DNA from: Diplonema japonicum
Taxonomy: Eukaryota; Euglenozoa; Diplonemea; Diplonemida; Diplonemidae
DNA length: 64,000 bases
NCBI GenBank assembly: GCA_964019335.1
Contig: OZ025742.1
Span: 124,001 to 188,000, forward strand
Direction: 5' to 3'
Shown here piece by piece: positions 19,299 to 31,116 of the stretch. Under the pieces are notes generated by a model. The model was not told where the DNA came from. It ran no database searches and worked only from the letters and a program-made list of their open reading frames with translations. Position 1 is the first letter of the stretch; each line of letters begins with the position of its first letter. The position numbers and the translations under genes are program-made.

Positions 19299-20376
19299 AT
19301 GCCACTGCCCTTGCAACTGCTTAAAAATGGGATCAAGCATCCTCTGAATATAGAAATGAAGGGGGGAGACATGTACAATGGGTACCTCAAGAGCTGTGAC
19401 GACTGGATGAATGTTCACTTAATTGACGTAACACTTACTACTGCGGTATGTAGGGGGGTGGGGGGAGGGATAAAAATAAAAAATAAAAAAGGGAAAAACA
19501 ACTTACACGGTAACCTACAACTTTTTTTCCACTTTTTACTGTAACCACCAACAATTTCCCTTATGCAACCACTAACTTTTTTTCCACCGTCATTGGGTTT
19601 AGTCCGAAATGTAGCGAGGGGGGCAAAACATGATGTCATAGCAAAAGAAAAGGAAAAGAGACATTTTAAGAGAAATAGGTACAACCGGGACAGCACGACT
19701 GTGGCGCAGCGGTTGAGTAATAAAGGTTTTTACAAGTTGCTGCATTTATTTTCCCCTTCTCTCTCACTTCGCTTCCTCTTTGCTGGCCTATCTGTGACTT
19801 CGTGACAACAGGGGGCTTGAGGTCATCCTTGGCATATCCTTCACAGGCAGGGGGGCGAGGGGTGGAGAAGTACATCAGACGCCAGATACCTCGGCTTTGG
19901 CTTTATATCGTCTTTGGAAATCGCCCTTGCCAACTTCCAGGAGAAATTCTTGGTGTCTTTTTCGAGCCCTGGTTGTGCCTATACGTTTTTCCCAAGTGCA
20001 CACACACCTCCACCGTGGACGTTGGAAAAAAAAGTTCTTACTTACATGGTTTAGTGGAAATAAAAATAGTGGAAAATTTTTTACAAAAAAAAACCATTTG
20101 AGTGGGGAAAAAAAAAGTTGTGGGTTACCGTAAACAGTGTTGAGTGGAAAAAAGTTATTTGGTTACCATGTACGTTGTTATTCTCAAAAAAAAAAAAATT
20201 AGGACGGAGATCGTTTCTTCAAGATGAAAGAATGCTTCATAAGGGGAAACACGGTAAAATGCATTCGTCTACCAGACGTCGTGCTTGCTGTGGCAGAAGA
20301 AGCTCAACAAAAGCTAAAGAAGAACAAACGGGGGAAGAAAAGGCCACGCGATGAGGATGACAGCAAGAAAAAATAA
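19299..20376 (+). CDS. LSM4: LSM4, U6 snRNA-associated Sm-like protein (2 exons)
   Basis: Exons 19299-19445 and 20203-20376, 106 residues. LSM4 is part of the LSM1-7 (mRNA decay) and LSM2-8 (U6 snRNA) rings. Exon 1: MPLPLQLLKNGIKHPLNIEM, then KGGDMYNGYLKSCDDWMNVHL, the Sm1 motif; exon 2: DGDRFFKMKECFIRGNTVKC, the Sm2 motif (IRGNTVK). The split is fixed by the family sequence. The C-terminal tail is short and Lys/Asp-rich (KKNKRGKKRPRDEDDSKKK) and lacks the RGG repeats of animal LSM4. The intron is 757 nt and contains a whole copy of element R5 in inverse orientation. Confidence 0.95.
19446..20202 (+). other. LSM4 intron formed largely by element R5 copy 2
   Basis: GTATGT donor; acceptor TTAG after an A run. 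From about 19494 to 20188 it is the reverse complement of the intergenic element 12100-12985 (with deletions), including both terminal GGTAACC-bearing arms. Only about 50 bp at the 5' side and 15 bp at the 3' side are not element. Confidence 0.9.
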
Positions 20377-20906
20377 TTTTTTTTTTTTTTTTTTTTTTTA
20401 AAAAAAAAAGATCTTCCCTCCCCATCATAGTGAATTTTTTTTTTTTCTATCCAGTTTTCTTTTTTTTTTTTTAAAAAGAAGAAAAAAAAAATCACACCAC
20501 AGGGTTTCCTAGCCCCACCCACCCCCTCTCACTACCCCCCCCCCCCCCCACCCTTCCTTCCACTTCATCCAGACTAAAGAAAGGGTGGGGGGGGGGAGGA
20601 GGACAAACAAGTGAGAGGAGGAGGAAAAAAAAAACAAGAAAAATAAATACAACCTCCAAAAAAAAAAAAAAGGCAACAAAAAAAAAAACAAGGAAACGAA
20701 AGAAAAGAATTTGAAAAGAAAAAAAAAGAAAGAAAAAAAAAAGAAAAGAGAAAAAACCCTCCTCCTCTCCATTTTCTTCCTCCCGACAAACACAGACTTA
20801 CTCCCCCCTATCTCTGGTTTTTTTTTTTTTTTCTTTCTTTCTTTCTTTCTTTTTTTTTTTTTCCCTCTCCAAAATAAAATAAATTAAAAAAAAAATACAC
20901 CAAAAT
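20377..20906. other. Spacer
   Basis: A/T homopolymers, a C run and purine-rich blocks. No gene or known repeat seen. Confidence 0.6.
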
Positions 20907-20956
20907 ATGGAACATGTTGCTGCAGAGAAGTATGGCCATCTCAATTAAAAAAGATT

Positions 20957-21004
<48 letters not shown>

Positions 21005-21555
21005 AGGGAAAAAGTGTCAACTATACATATTTCTGGGCTTCCCTCAGACTTCAAAGAGAGGGAACTGTTCTTGTTGCTGAGAAAAGAAAAAGGATTTAGA
21101 TATGGCTTTTTGAAGTACGGAGAGGGGAAGATGACTCTAGCTTTTGCACAGTTTGACACACACGACCACGCACTGCTAGCGGCGGAGGGATGCGACAACT
21201 TGAACATAGAAGTGAACCAGAGCTCTCAGAAAATTCACGTTCATGTTGCCTCTACGAATATGAGGAAGCGGCCGGTAGACACCCAAATTGGGTCCAACAA
21301 CCCCCGGTTCATTACCAACCGCTCTCCCCCTGCAGGATTTTCAGCGGCGCATGGGAGCTACCACCACCACCATCATCATCACCACCACCACCACCACCAG
21401 CATCATGGGCCACACCACTCCTTCCACCACCACCACCATCATCACCACCACCACCACCACCAGGATGACCAGATGCACAGGCCGTGCAGCACGCTGTTCG
21501 TGAGCAATATCGATCCCCATGTTTCTTTTGAGCAGTTGCATGATCTCTTTTCAAG
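20907..21555 (+). CDS. Whi3/RBPMS-like RNA-binding protein, 5' exons only
   Basis: Exon 1 20907-20929 (MEHVAAEK) joins across a 77-nt poly-A intron to exon 2 (21007-21555). RRM1: TIHISGLPSDFKERELFLLL, then RKEKGFRYGFLKYGEGKMTL and AFAQFDTHDHALLAAEG, the ELxLLxR..KG pattern of RBPMS/Whi3 proteins. Two long His tracts (about 12 each, 21360-21460) separate it from the start of RRM2 (CSTLFVSNIDPHVSFEQLHD, LFSR). The exon ends at AG|GTATT (21556) and the frame stops at once, so more exons must follow. The best candidate is 23596-23704, but it does not read like the rest of an RRM. Cytoplasmic mRNA regulation is the usual role of the family. Confidence 0.8.
20930..21006 (+). other. 77-nt poly-A intron of the RRM gene
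   Basis: GTATGG donor, over 40 A, then CAG. Joins MEHVAAEK to EKVSTIHISGLP in phase 2. Confidence 0.8.
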
Positions 21556-22199
21556 GTATTAAAAAAAAAAAAAAAAACCCCCCGAGAGGTAATTCGCGAC
21601 TCTGAAAATTACTTCACCACAAAAGGGGGAAGAGAGGGGTTGCAAAAGGTTACAATATAAAGTTGTTTTTCCTTCACCATCTCTAATCAGGCGGCCGCTC
21701 GTATTTTGAAAAGCTGAAATCGGGAACTTGACAAACTGAGAGGAAAAAAGTTGCCCCACTGGGAACTGAACCGAGGCAGAAATTGGCCTACCGAGGCATA
21801 TTATTTACCGGAAACCCCTATTACAGGGGATTATTTCACCGTGAAGTAATGGGCCCCCGAGTGCGTGAAGTAATTTCAGAAGAGTGAAAATAATAATAAA
21901 TAAATAAATAAATAAAAAGTTACCGAGATTTCAATAAAGTGACGTTAAGGTCCGGGAAGGCGTGGGCGGATTTTTTGACCACTGCCTCTGCAACACAGGT
22001 GTGTGGGGATTAAATGAAGGGAAGAAAAAAAAAAAAAAAAAAGAAAAAAAAAAGGCGCTCCAACTGAACGGGTGGACAAACGGCTCCTCTTGTTCGCCAA
22101 TTCGAGTAACTTTTGCTCGCACAGAGACAAAAATGAAGTAAGAACAAACACAAAAAAAAAGGGGGGGAATGGAAGGAGGGGTTTTTTTTTTTTTTTTTA

Positions 22200-22455
22200 G
22201 AAGTATATCAGATGTGTTGTGCGCTGTTGACCTCCTCGTCGGTCATCACCGGTAGCGCCCGAGTGGAAGAACGTAACGCAGATGCTCAGGGTGATGAACA
22301 GGCAGCAAACTGCACGAGCGCAGAATCTTGGTTACCCGGGACGTCCCGGCTAGGGTTGAGCTGTACACCGCTTGCATTAAGGACACGACGCGGAACGCAG
22401 AAGAAGCTACAACTCGGCCGCGGTGCGCCCCCTGTAATCAAGTAGACAGTTCTTG
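22200..22455 (+). repeat. Repeat R1, copy 2 (diverged)
   Basis: Matches 3168-3405 closely from AGAAGTATATCAGATGTG to CCCTGTAATCAAGTAG; lacks the first 30 bp and diverges at the 3' end. Preceded directly by a T run. Confidence 0.8.
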
Positions 22456-22577
22456 TGCAGGGCGCCGCCAACACCGGCCTCCTTTAACTCATATATATAT
22501 ATATTTTTTTTTTTTGGTGGATCGTAGCTAACCACTTCGCTCCCCCTGTTATAGTGAATTCTTTTTTTTGTTTTGGT

Positions 22578-22611
<34 letters not shown>

Positions 22612-23307
22612 TTTCCCTTAACCATCTAAACCCGAAAGCATAAGATGGTCTTTTAAAGAAAAATAGAAAAATAATTCATCCTCCGAGCACCTTTGGGCCC
22701 CCGAAGTTTTTTTTTTTTTTTTTTTTTTTCAAATATTACCCATGCTCCAAGATCTCGGGTCTAGATGGTTAAAGTAAGTTAGTAAAAGCTTTTCGCCACA
22801 CGTTGTTGCGAGTGTAGGGAACGGCTTTTTTTTCTTTCAAAACCCAGAAGCTTTCTTTCTTTTGGAAGCTTGGTAAGGACTTTTTTTTTTTTTTTCCTAT
22901 TTTTTTTCTATTTTTTTTAAAAATTGACTTTTGGATTCAATAAAAAAAAATAATAAAAAAAACAAAAAGAAGAAAATAAAAAAAGGCACAGGGGGGAGGA
23001 CCGTCTGTCTGAGCTTGTTTCCATATTTTTGAGGTTTTAATATTTCGTCTTTAAAAGAAAAAAGTGTTCTCTTTCTTTCCTTCCTGCTATTTCTAGTTTT
23101 GAAATCATTGTTTCTTTCAGCAAACTTCTGTCTACAAGAAAAAGAATAAAAGGGGGGGGGGGAAACGGAGGGGTAAATGGGGAGTAAGGGGTTTCTGTTT
23201 CACTTTCTTTTTTTTTCTTTCTTCCGTGATTATTTTTTTTTTCATTTCTATTTATCTACCACCTATACCACGCACCCCATTCTATTGGAACACAACACAA
23301 GAAACTT

Positions 23308-23351
<44 letters not shown>

Positions 23352-23416
23352 GGCTGTCCTCGAGTGGGATTGTCTTTTACTATGAGTTTTTTTTTTCTCC
23401 GGTTCTGTTTTTTTTT

Positions 23417-23448
<32 letters not shown>

Positions 23449-23595
23449 GAGCAATGGTTGTGTTTTGGAGGAAAAAAAAAAAAAAAAAGAAAAAACTTTT
23501 TTGTTGACAGAAAAGAAGTTTTCCGTATCTAATATTTTACGTTAAGAAAAGAATTATGTTCCCCCTCCCCCCCCCCTCCCCTTTTTTATTTCCAG

Positions 23596-23704
23596 GTACT
23601 CCGGCGGTAATCCGGAGAACAGTAGTAAGGCAACCCGCGTAGCACTTGAAAGGATACCCATACTTAAAGAAGAGGTCATGGGACTCAGAAAAAGCGGCGT
23701 TTGA
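23596..23704 (+). other. Candidate terminal exon after a classical 3' splice site
   Basis: Preceded by a C/T-rich tract and TTTCCAG, unlike the poly-A introns. In the phase left by the RRM gene exon (AG|G) it reads RYSGGNPENSSKATRVALER and on to KKSGV-like end and TGA (36 codons). Phase and open frame agree, but the sequence does not resemble RRM strands, so assignment is weak. Internal GTAAGG could also serve as donor. Confidence 0.25.
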
Positions 23705-24196
23705 GCCAGCACTCAGCATTTTTTTTTTTTTTTTCCCTTAGGAGTCCTCGCGAGGCGGGAATACATAAGCCTGAAAAAAGAGGAAGAAGAGAAAAAAAAA
23801 AAAAAAAACCCACTCCACCACTTTGTATTTTTTTTTTTAACTTTTAAAAAGGAAAAACGAAAAAAAAGAACCGATTTTTATACAACAATCTTGCCCAAAA
23901 CTCTTATCATATGCAGAGAGCCTTTTTTTTTTTTTTTTTTTTTTTTTATTTCTTTTTTTTTTATATTCTTGTTAAAAGCTGCACCCATAATCTCTTTGTG
24001 GCGCAATTTTACACTTTTTTTTTTTTTTTTTTTTTTTGCCACCAGAGATGGAACCAGAAACGAAGGGGGGGAAAGGAAATCTGGTTGCAGCGATACAATA
24101 TTGCAAAAAAAAAAAAAAAGAAAAAAGGCATCTGCTAGTCATCTTTACCATACGTATAAAAAAACATCTTTTTTTTTTTCCTTTTCTTTTTTCTTC

Positions 24197-24230
<34 letters not shown>

Positions 24231-24520
24231 CTCTCCTTTTTCTTCTTCCCCCTCTGCCCCATCTTTAAGCAAAAAAAAAAAGGGCGGGGGAAAACAACAA
24301 AATGCAAAAGCAGCTGCTTTTTAGGGAGAGTTCAAGGGGGGGGGTGAAATGACCAGTGTTCAACAATTTTTTTTTTATCGCATAGGAAATTTTTTCAGGC
24401 TGGACCGTTATCTGCCTGCGGAACTTTTTTGGGTTTGGGCCAGAAATTTGTCAGGCAAGGGGTCTAGTTCCGGGTACTTGGTCAGCCCGACTTTTCACTT
24501 AACAGTACGGTGCGTCTTTT

Positions 24521-24564
<44 letters not shown>

Positions 24565-24729
24565 GCACAGCCTGTCAGAGGAGGTGTGCAGCCCATTTGA
24601 TTCTGTGTAGCCTCACATGAAGCAAAGCCCTGATGGGAAAAAAAATAAGGGGAGGCAGGCACTCTCTTTTTTTTTTACTTTTTTTTTTTTATAAAAAGTT
24701 TTGTTTCTTATGACATTTCACCTCTTTTT

Positions 24730-24761
<32 letters not shown>

Positions 24762-24984
24762 TCCTGGTCCTATTTAACTCCCGTTGCAAGTTTCCACTTC
24801 ATAAACTCACTTCCCTTTTGCTTTCTCTGCTTTATATCTCTAGTGTGGGGGAGAGGGGAGGGAGGAAAATGAAAAAGAAATTCCATTTTTCTTTGCCCTG
24901 AGAGATATAAGGCGGGTGGTATATACTTCCCCATCCCAGCGGGAGCATGCTTAAACATGAAAGTTTCAGTAGAGACCTCAGTCT

Positions 24985-25016
<32 letters not shown>

Positions 25017-26386
25017 CCCCATCCCCTAGTTCAAAAATAGTTCAGTTTTCTCTCCGTTTTATGGTTCAGTTATTCGAAAAATGTGAAGGGGGAAAAAAAA
25101 AAAGAAAAAGAAAAAAAAAGAAAAAAAAAATGGCAACACCTTAACGAAGTACCCTAGAGATGTGTAAACATGACGAAATATTACACCCCTGCACAGCACG
25201 GAACTCAGACGAGTGTTTGAGTTGCCTTTTTTTTTTTTTTTTTTTTAAACACCTAATTTTTCGTAAACCCATCAAAAAAAAAACAAGCTTAGATGTCTTT
25301 AGTGGACACACGGTGGTGACGGACACGGCTTTTAACAAAGGCAACAATAGGGATTTTTTGTGCTGCCAACCGGTTTTGAAGATGTTTTGGAAAAAAATAC
25401 AAAAGCGACCATAAAACTCCTTCTTTTTTTTTCTTTTTTTTTTTAATCCGGTTTTGGAGAATACTTATTGGAGAGTACTGGGAACAATTAAGAGAAAAAG
25501 ACTATAATACCGCAATAACTAGAACTTGATGAACAAAAAAAAAAGAAGGGTGGGGGGGGGGCAAATAATTTTTTATTCTTTAATCGCCGGAAACTTCCAT
25601 GCTTCTGTTTATCAGATAGAAGAATGGGGTCGAGGGATTGTGAAGGCTCGTATGTTTGTTTTTTTTTTTTTTTTTTTTTTTTTTTCTCCAGGTTCCAGCA
25701 CCTGAGAAAATGAAAGTGCTGACAGCTGAGAAAATACTAGGGGTGCACAGAACAAGATCACAAGAGAATGTAAGATAAACTTGCACCATAAAAGAAGGTT
25801 TTCTCGAGTGGGATTGCTTTTTTACTTTTTGATTTTTTTTTTTTTTTTTTTTTTTTTGGTTTCCAGAGCGAGGTATTCCTTTCATAGTCATTGCCTAAAA
25901 TCTAACTACTGCGAAAAGGGGGGGGGGGGGTAAATACATGTTTTTTATCTCTAAGCTAGGCTTAGACCCAGCGACGGTTAACTGGATACCTATGGGATGT
26001 TTTTTGAGGGGGGGGGGTCCAGAGTTTTCCAGTCATTACGTATTTGCCTGTATTCTTGGTGCCGTGACCTTTTTGTTTTTTGTTGTTTTTCTTTTCTTTT
26101 TTTTTTTTAAAGTCACTGTAGTACAAGCTTTTCTAAGGATTCTGTTGGGCAAAAAATACATGAAAATGGGCCAAAAAGAAAAAGAAAAGAAAAGAAAAGA
26201 AAAGAGAAAAAAGAAAAGGGAAAAAAAAAAAAAAAAGGAAAACTTTTTTGCTACTAAAAAAAAAAGATTTTTTTTTTTCTATTTGGATCAGTGCAGTTTT
26301 TTTTTTCTTTTTTTTTTTCTTTCTTTTTTTTATTGGAAAAAAAAGCATGAACGAAAAGGGGGAAAAAAAAGAGAGAAGGGCTTCTA

Positions 26387-26434
<48 letters not shown>

Positions 26435-28128
26435 CATTGGATTTCGAACCGTATCTGTCACAGAGCATTAGTACAGTGAAATGCCTCAAATGACGAAAGG
26501 ATGACGCCTTACCACCCGGTGGTAAACCATAGTTTTATTCTTGGTAAAAGAAAATTCAAAAACTCGAGTTAAAAGTTATGGATCCCACTTCTTCTTTCAC
26601 CTTCTTCCCTACACAAGGACCAGCAGCTACCACCCAACCCAATGTAAAAGGAAACTTGTGCCGAGAGCCACTTCTCTGCTGCACCTAGCAGGTAGGGCTG
26701 CTGTGTCCTTGATTAGAAAAAAAAATTTTTTTTTTCTAAGATTGCAATTTTTTCCTTCCCCCCCACGTCCCCTGTTTTGTTCCCCCCTCCCACTGCTATT
26801 CTGTTTTCAATTCTAAAGGGAGAAAAGAAAAAAAAAAAGGGAGGGGGAAGAGGGGGGAAAGGTTTTCCCCTGCCTTTCCATCTAATATTCTTTACTCTAT
26901 CCCCCTACACCCTCCACATGAGCAGAGGAGACAGAAAGACAGAAATCTTTTTTTTTTTTCTAAAAGTGGACCACACCAAGAAAAGGGAACAATGGCATTC
27001 AGATTATTTTTTTTTCTTTTTTTTCGAAAAGCTCTTAGAAACACGCACGGTGAGAAAAAAAAAAGAATAAGAAAAAGGGGAGGAAATAAAAATAAAAAAA
27101 AAGAAGCAAGGGTCCCCCCTCTGTCTCGAATTATTATTTTTTTGGGTGGTCCTTGAGTGGGATTTGCCCTTAAACATCGCCTTTTTTTTTTGTTATGGTC
27201 TTTCCCGCAAGAATTAGTCTGTGATTGTCTGAACAAGTGGAAAGAAAGGTAAGAAAAAGAAGAAGAAACAAGTAGTTGTCTATAGGTTTCGCCTTCATAA
27301 CAAAACAGGGGGGGGGGGGGGGGGGGGGGCTTTCAGGGCAGCCTACAAGGTGAGTAGCGACACTTCCCAAGGCGAGCTTTTTCTTTTTTTTTTTTTCTTT
27401 TTTTTTTTTTTCCCGTCTTCCTTTCCCCCGTGTACAAACCGGCTGCTTAGTGCGTTGAGAGAAATTTAAAAAAAAAAAAAAGTGGAAAAAAAAGGATTTG
27501 AAACACTGGGATGGACGGGCTCTGCCCACACGTATGAAAATTCACATCCAGATCCAGTATCCCCAACCGGGTCTATACGAGTCAGAATGGACCGGCGAGC
27601 GTAACGCTTCGAGGAAACCTGCCCAGAGCTGGAGAGCAGCCAGGTTCGCCTGGTTAGGGTCCTCCGGGACCCGTAGCTTTTCCGATTCCAGCGACAAGCA
27701 GACTTCGGTCTGTGGCAGAGTTTTAATCTAACAACTTTGCAACAATTAATTAATAGCTCTTGGAAAAAAAAAAAAAAATAATAATTTGTCTCCCCCCCCC
27801 CCCCCCCTTCTTTGTTTTTATTTATTTCTTTTTTATTTAAAATCTTATTTATTCATTTCTTTTTTTTTTTTTCCCCTCTCTCTCCCTTTTTTTTTCTCCT
27901 TCTCGTCGAACAGGCTTGCTTTAGAAAAAAGAAAAGAAAGCTGAGAAGAAAAGAAATACTTTAAGCACGAACTTTCTCTCTTACACCCCACTCCTCTGAG
28001 GGCAACTAGAGAGCAAACAGAAGAAGTATTTTAATTACCAGCTCCATCTAGAGCCTAGAAGAAAAAAAAAGGGGGGGGGAGGAAAAAACGAGAAAGTGCG
28101 ATGTACCTACGATTAAATTTATAAAAAG

Positions 28129-28171
<43 letters not shown>

Positions 28172-28454
28172 ATTATTAACGGGGGGAGGGCTTTTGAAAT
28201 TATCTCAAAAAAAAAAAAAAAAAAAAAAAAAAACAGGGCCGTACTTGAAGAAGTACAAGGGTGGGCAATTAGGGTCACTACCCCTGGTTTCAAAAAAAAA
28301 TCTTTTTTTTTAAAAAGCCTGAAGATAATGTGCATCCCCAGTGGGCCCTTGGTGTGGTGTGCATCGGGTAGAAATGGATTGTTTTTTTTTTTTTTTTTTT
28401 TTTTTTTTTTCTGCATTGCTCCGCTACTGCCCCCATAAATATATGGTACTTACA

Positions 28455-28485
<31 letters not shown>

Positions 28486-29545
28486 CCGAGGCAGCTTTGT
28501 TCTGCTTTTAAGCTTCTGCGGGATAAAATCCGACTTTGCACAATTTTCTTTTTTTTAATTTTCCAGCCTGCTATTATGTAAGTAAAGGGAACGCTCTGTT
28601 TTGAAAAATGTTGGTAATTTTGTCAAAAAAGAAGAAAAAAAAAAGATTATTTTTTTTTTTAAGATACAAGGCCGGTGGAACCCCCTTTTTTTTTTTTTTT
28701 ACTTTCTCCCCTCTTAACACTGCTGATATTGGTGGTTTGCTGTGTAAAGAGAAGGCTGAAGCCTCGCTTTAACTTTTTCTCTCCCTCTCTCCTTCCTCCC
28801 TTTAAAACTTTTTTTTCCCCTTTCTCCCCCCCCCCCCCCTTTTTATTCTCCTATTCTGTGAAATCCTCCTGTCATTGGATACTCAAAAAAAAAAAAAAAA
28901 AAAAACCTATCTTGTTGGCGATGGGGTGAATTAAAACTGCCGGAATTATCTTTTCTTCTCTTATTCTCTTTTTGAGAGGGGTGAAGGAGACGTCAGGTTT
29001 AAAAGCTCCTTTATATTTTCTCTTTCTTTTTTTTTTTTTTTTTCTTCTTCCAAAGTGCATCTTCAGCATCAGTGAAATAGGTTTTTTACAGGAGAATATT
29101 AAAGAAAAAAATAAAGGGAGGGGAAAAAAAGAAAGAGAAGAAAACAAAAAAAAAATAAAAAGAAAATATTATAGCGCTCTGCCAATCCGTTGGGTGGCCT
29201 CAGATGTTTAAAAAAAAAAAAAGAAAATAAATAAAAAAAATCAAAAGATCAACAAAAAAAATAAGAGAAGAGGATAGAAAAGAATTTTTTTTTTGAGATT
29301 GTTTAAACCCGGAGGAAAAAAATTTTAGAATGGGAGGGGAAAAAAAATTACCACAGAACCACAAAATTATTACGCACTTTTTTTTTTCTTTCTTTTTTTT
29401 TCTTCTTTTTTTTTTTCTCTTTTCTCCCTCCCTATGATTTTATTCGCTTTTTTTTTTCCCCCTTTTCTTCCCCCCCCCCCCCGCAAGTTTCGCCAACAAA
29501 AAAAAAACAAAAAAAAAAAAAACCAGCGCTCAAAAAAAAAAAAAA

Positions 29546-30904
29546 ATGGGTTTTGATGACACATTCAAGCAAATGTTGGAACTGGGCCCAAGCGGCATCA
29601 TGACCCGCCCAGATACGCTCTTTGAAATGCTCCTGTGCCTCTGCAGCAGACAAGAGGAAGCGGGGAGGAATCTGAAGCAAATGGAAATGGTGCTAAGCGG
29701 CCAGAACGAACAGTTAAACAACGCAAAACGGGCTATAAATCTAGTGTATAAACAGCAAGGAAGAACTCTCGACACAGAGACCCCACCACCACCACCCCCC
29801 GCGATTGAGGACACTGAAGTTAAAGACCGCCTCGACAGGCTTGACAGAATGCACGACATAACCAGCGAAAGGGTCAGCGTGAATCAAGAACTAGTGACAA
29901 AACTGCAGAGCAGTATCGAGTCCATTGGGACAGCAAAAAACAACCGTTTTCTGAAATTCGAATCCAAGATAACAGAGTTGAACTCTCTAGTCGCTCATCA
30001 CAAACAAGTCCTGACACAGCTGGAAAACAAAGTTAGAAAACTCGACGAAACGCCAGCACCACCACCACTACTCACTGAAAATTGTTCTTACGAAAAACCC
30101 CTCAAAACCCTTGAAAAGAAACTCGTCACCGCCATCACCGAAGTCGCCGAGCGAACCGACACCCACAAGAGCAACGAGGAAGGTGTCCTTCATGCAAGGA
30201 TGCGGGAGATGGAGAAAGCTATGTCAACAAGAGTAAAACAGATAGATGCTATGTACGACCTGTGGGAGGTGTCCAAGCAAGACGCACAGTGGGGCGTGGA
30301 AGGGACCCCCGACGACAGGATCAAGGTCCTCCACGCCACACCTTCCTTTGCAGGGCTCATCATGGCAGTGTCCAGACTCGGCAAAGCACAACAACAACAA
30401 CAACAACAACAGCAGCAGCAGATTCAAGTGCAACCCGCTCCGCAAATCGTCGAAGCACCTCAACCATCTCTTCCACCTGCTACCACAATTATTAGACAGC
30501 AGGTTCAGGAAGACCAGGGAGCGGGGCAGGGGCAGGGGCAGGGAAAGGCGTATCCTGTTGTTGGGTTAGAGATTGTGGATGGTCCCGGGCCGTCGACTGG
30601 TGTAAGAGTGGTATCGGTGTTGCCCAGCAGTCCTGCGCAGCAGGCGGGGATCGCGCCTGGGGACCGGTTGCTCACCTTCAACGAGCACCCAACTGACACA
30701 CGTGCTGCCTTCATGGCCGCGGCCCTCCAGAGCCTGCCTAACAGCACCGTCACTCTGCAGCGCATCACCCCCTCGTCTTCAAAGGTGCAGCTCGTTTCCC
30801 TTGTCCTCGGCTCCTCCACCGTCTCACCGGCTGCCGCCCAACAGCTCCGTGCAGCCTCCAAACGCTCACTTCAACCCCAACACGAGCCCACACCTTGGAG
30901 GTAG
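29546..30904 (+). CDS. Coiled-coil protein with C-terminal PDZ domain
   Basis: 452 residues. N-terminal helical segment (MGFDDTFKQMLELGPSGIMT), coiled coil from about 40 to 235 with Pro breaks (TPPPPPPA, TPAPPPLL), a poly-Gln stretch of 11, a Pro/Gln linker with repeated GQGQG, and near the end a PDZ domain: GLEIVDGPGPSTGVRVVSVL, PSSPAQQAGIAPGDRLLTFN, followed by the final helix and strand VTLQRITPS. The AGIAPGDRLL core is diagnostic. Likely a scaffold linking an oligomeric coiled coil to C-terminal peptide ligands; partners unknown. Intronless; ATG follows an A run. Confidence 0.85.
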   Translation: MGFDDTFKQMLELGPSGIMTRPDTLFEMLLCLCSRQEEAGRNLKQMEMVLSGQNEQLNNAKRAINLVYKQQGRTLDTETPPPPPPAIEDTEVKDRLDRLDRMHDITSERVSVNQELVTKLQSSIESIGTAKNNRFLKFESKITELNSLVAHHKQVLTQLENKVRKLDETPAPPPLLTENCSYEKPLKTLEKKLVTAITEVAERTDTHKSNEEGVLHARMREMEKAMSTRVKQIDAMYDLWEVSKQDAQWGVEGTPDDRIKVLHATPSFAGLIMAVSRLGKAQQQQQQQQQQQIQVQPAPQIVEAPQPSLPPATTIIRQQVQEDQGAGQGQGQGKAYPVVGLEIVDGPGPSTGVRVVSVLPSSPAQQAGIAPGDRLLTFNEHPTDTRAAFMAAALQSLPNSTVTLQRITPSSSKVQLVSLVLGSSTVSPAAAQQLRAASKRSLQPQHEPTPWR

Positions 30905-30912
30905 GGTTTTAG

Positions 30913-30951
<39 letters not shown>

Positions 30952-31116
30952 TTAGATTTTTTTTTTATAAATATTTGTTCCCCCCCCCCTTCTCTTGTTC
31001 TCTTTTTTTTTTTTTTTTTCCTAATGTCCCAGCTGCAAAGCGCAAAACCACCCCTTAAAAAAAACACAAGAAGGGGCGCGACACCCCCCCATTAAAAAAA
31101 CCTAAACTTCAAAGTC

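Larger units (their letters stand above)
21556..29545. other. 8-kb gene-poor stretch
   Basis: Apart from repeat R1 copy 2 and the candidate exon at 23596, no gene is supported. It holds dense homopolymers, (TTTA)n near 21897, (TA)n at 22490, a G run at 27307-27330 and three copies of a CTCGAGTGGGATT motif. Several splice-like pairs occur (for example 25689 CTCCAG to AATGTAAGA at 25768; 28563 TTCCAG to TATGTAAGT). It may be intron of the RRM gene, intergenic DNA, or both. Confidence 0.6.

Noticed and set aside
21360-21465. Trinucleotide CAC/CAT tract as a microsatellite artefact
   Set aside because: It is in frame as two His tracts within an otherwise good RRM protein, so it is kept as coding.
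27498-27731. GC-richer 77-codon ORF
   Set aside because: No recognisable family or splice context; could be an unknown repeat unit.
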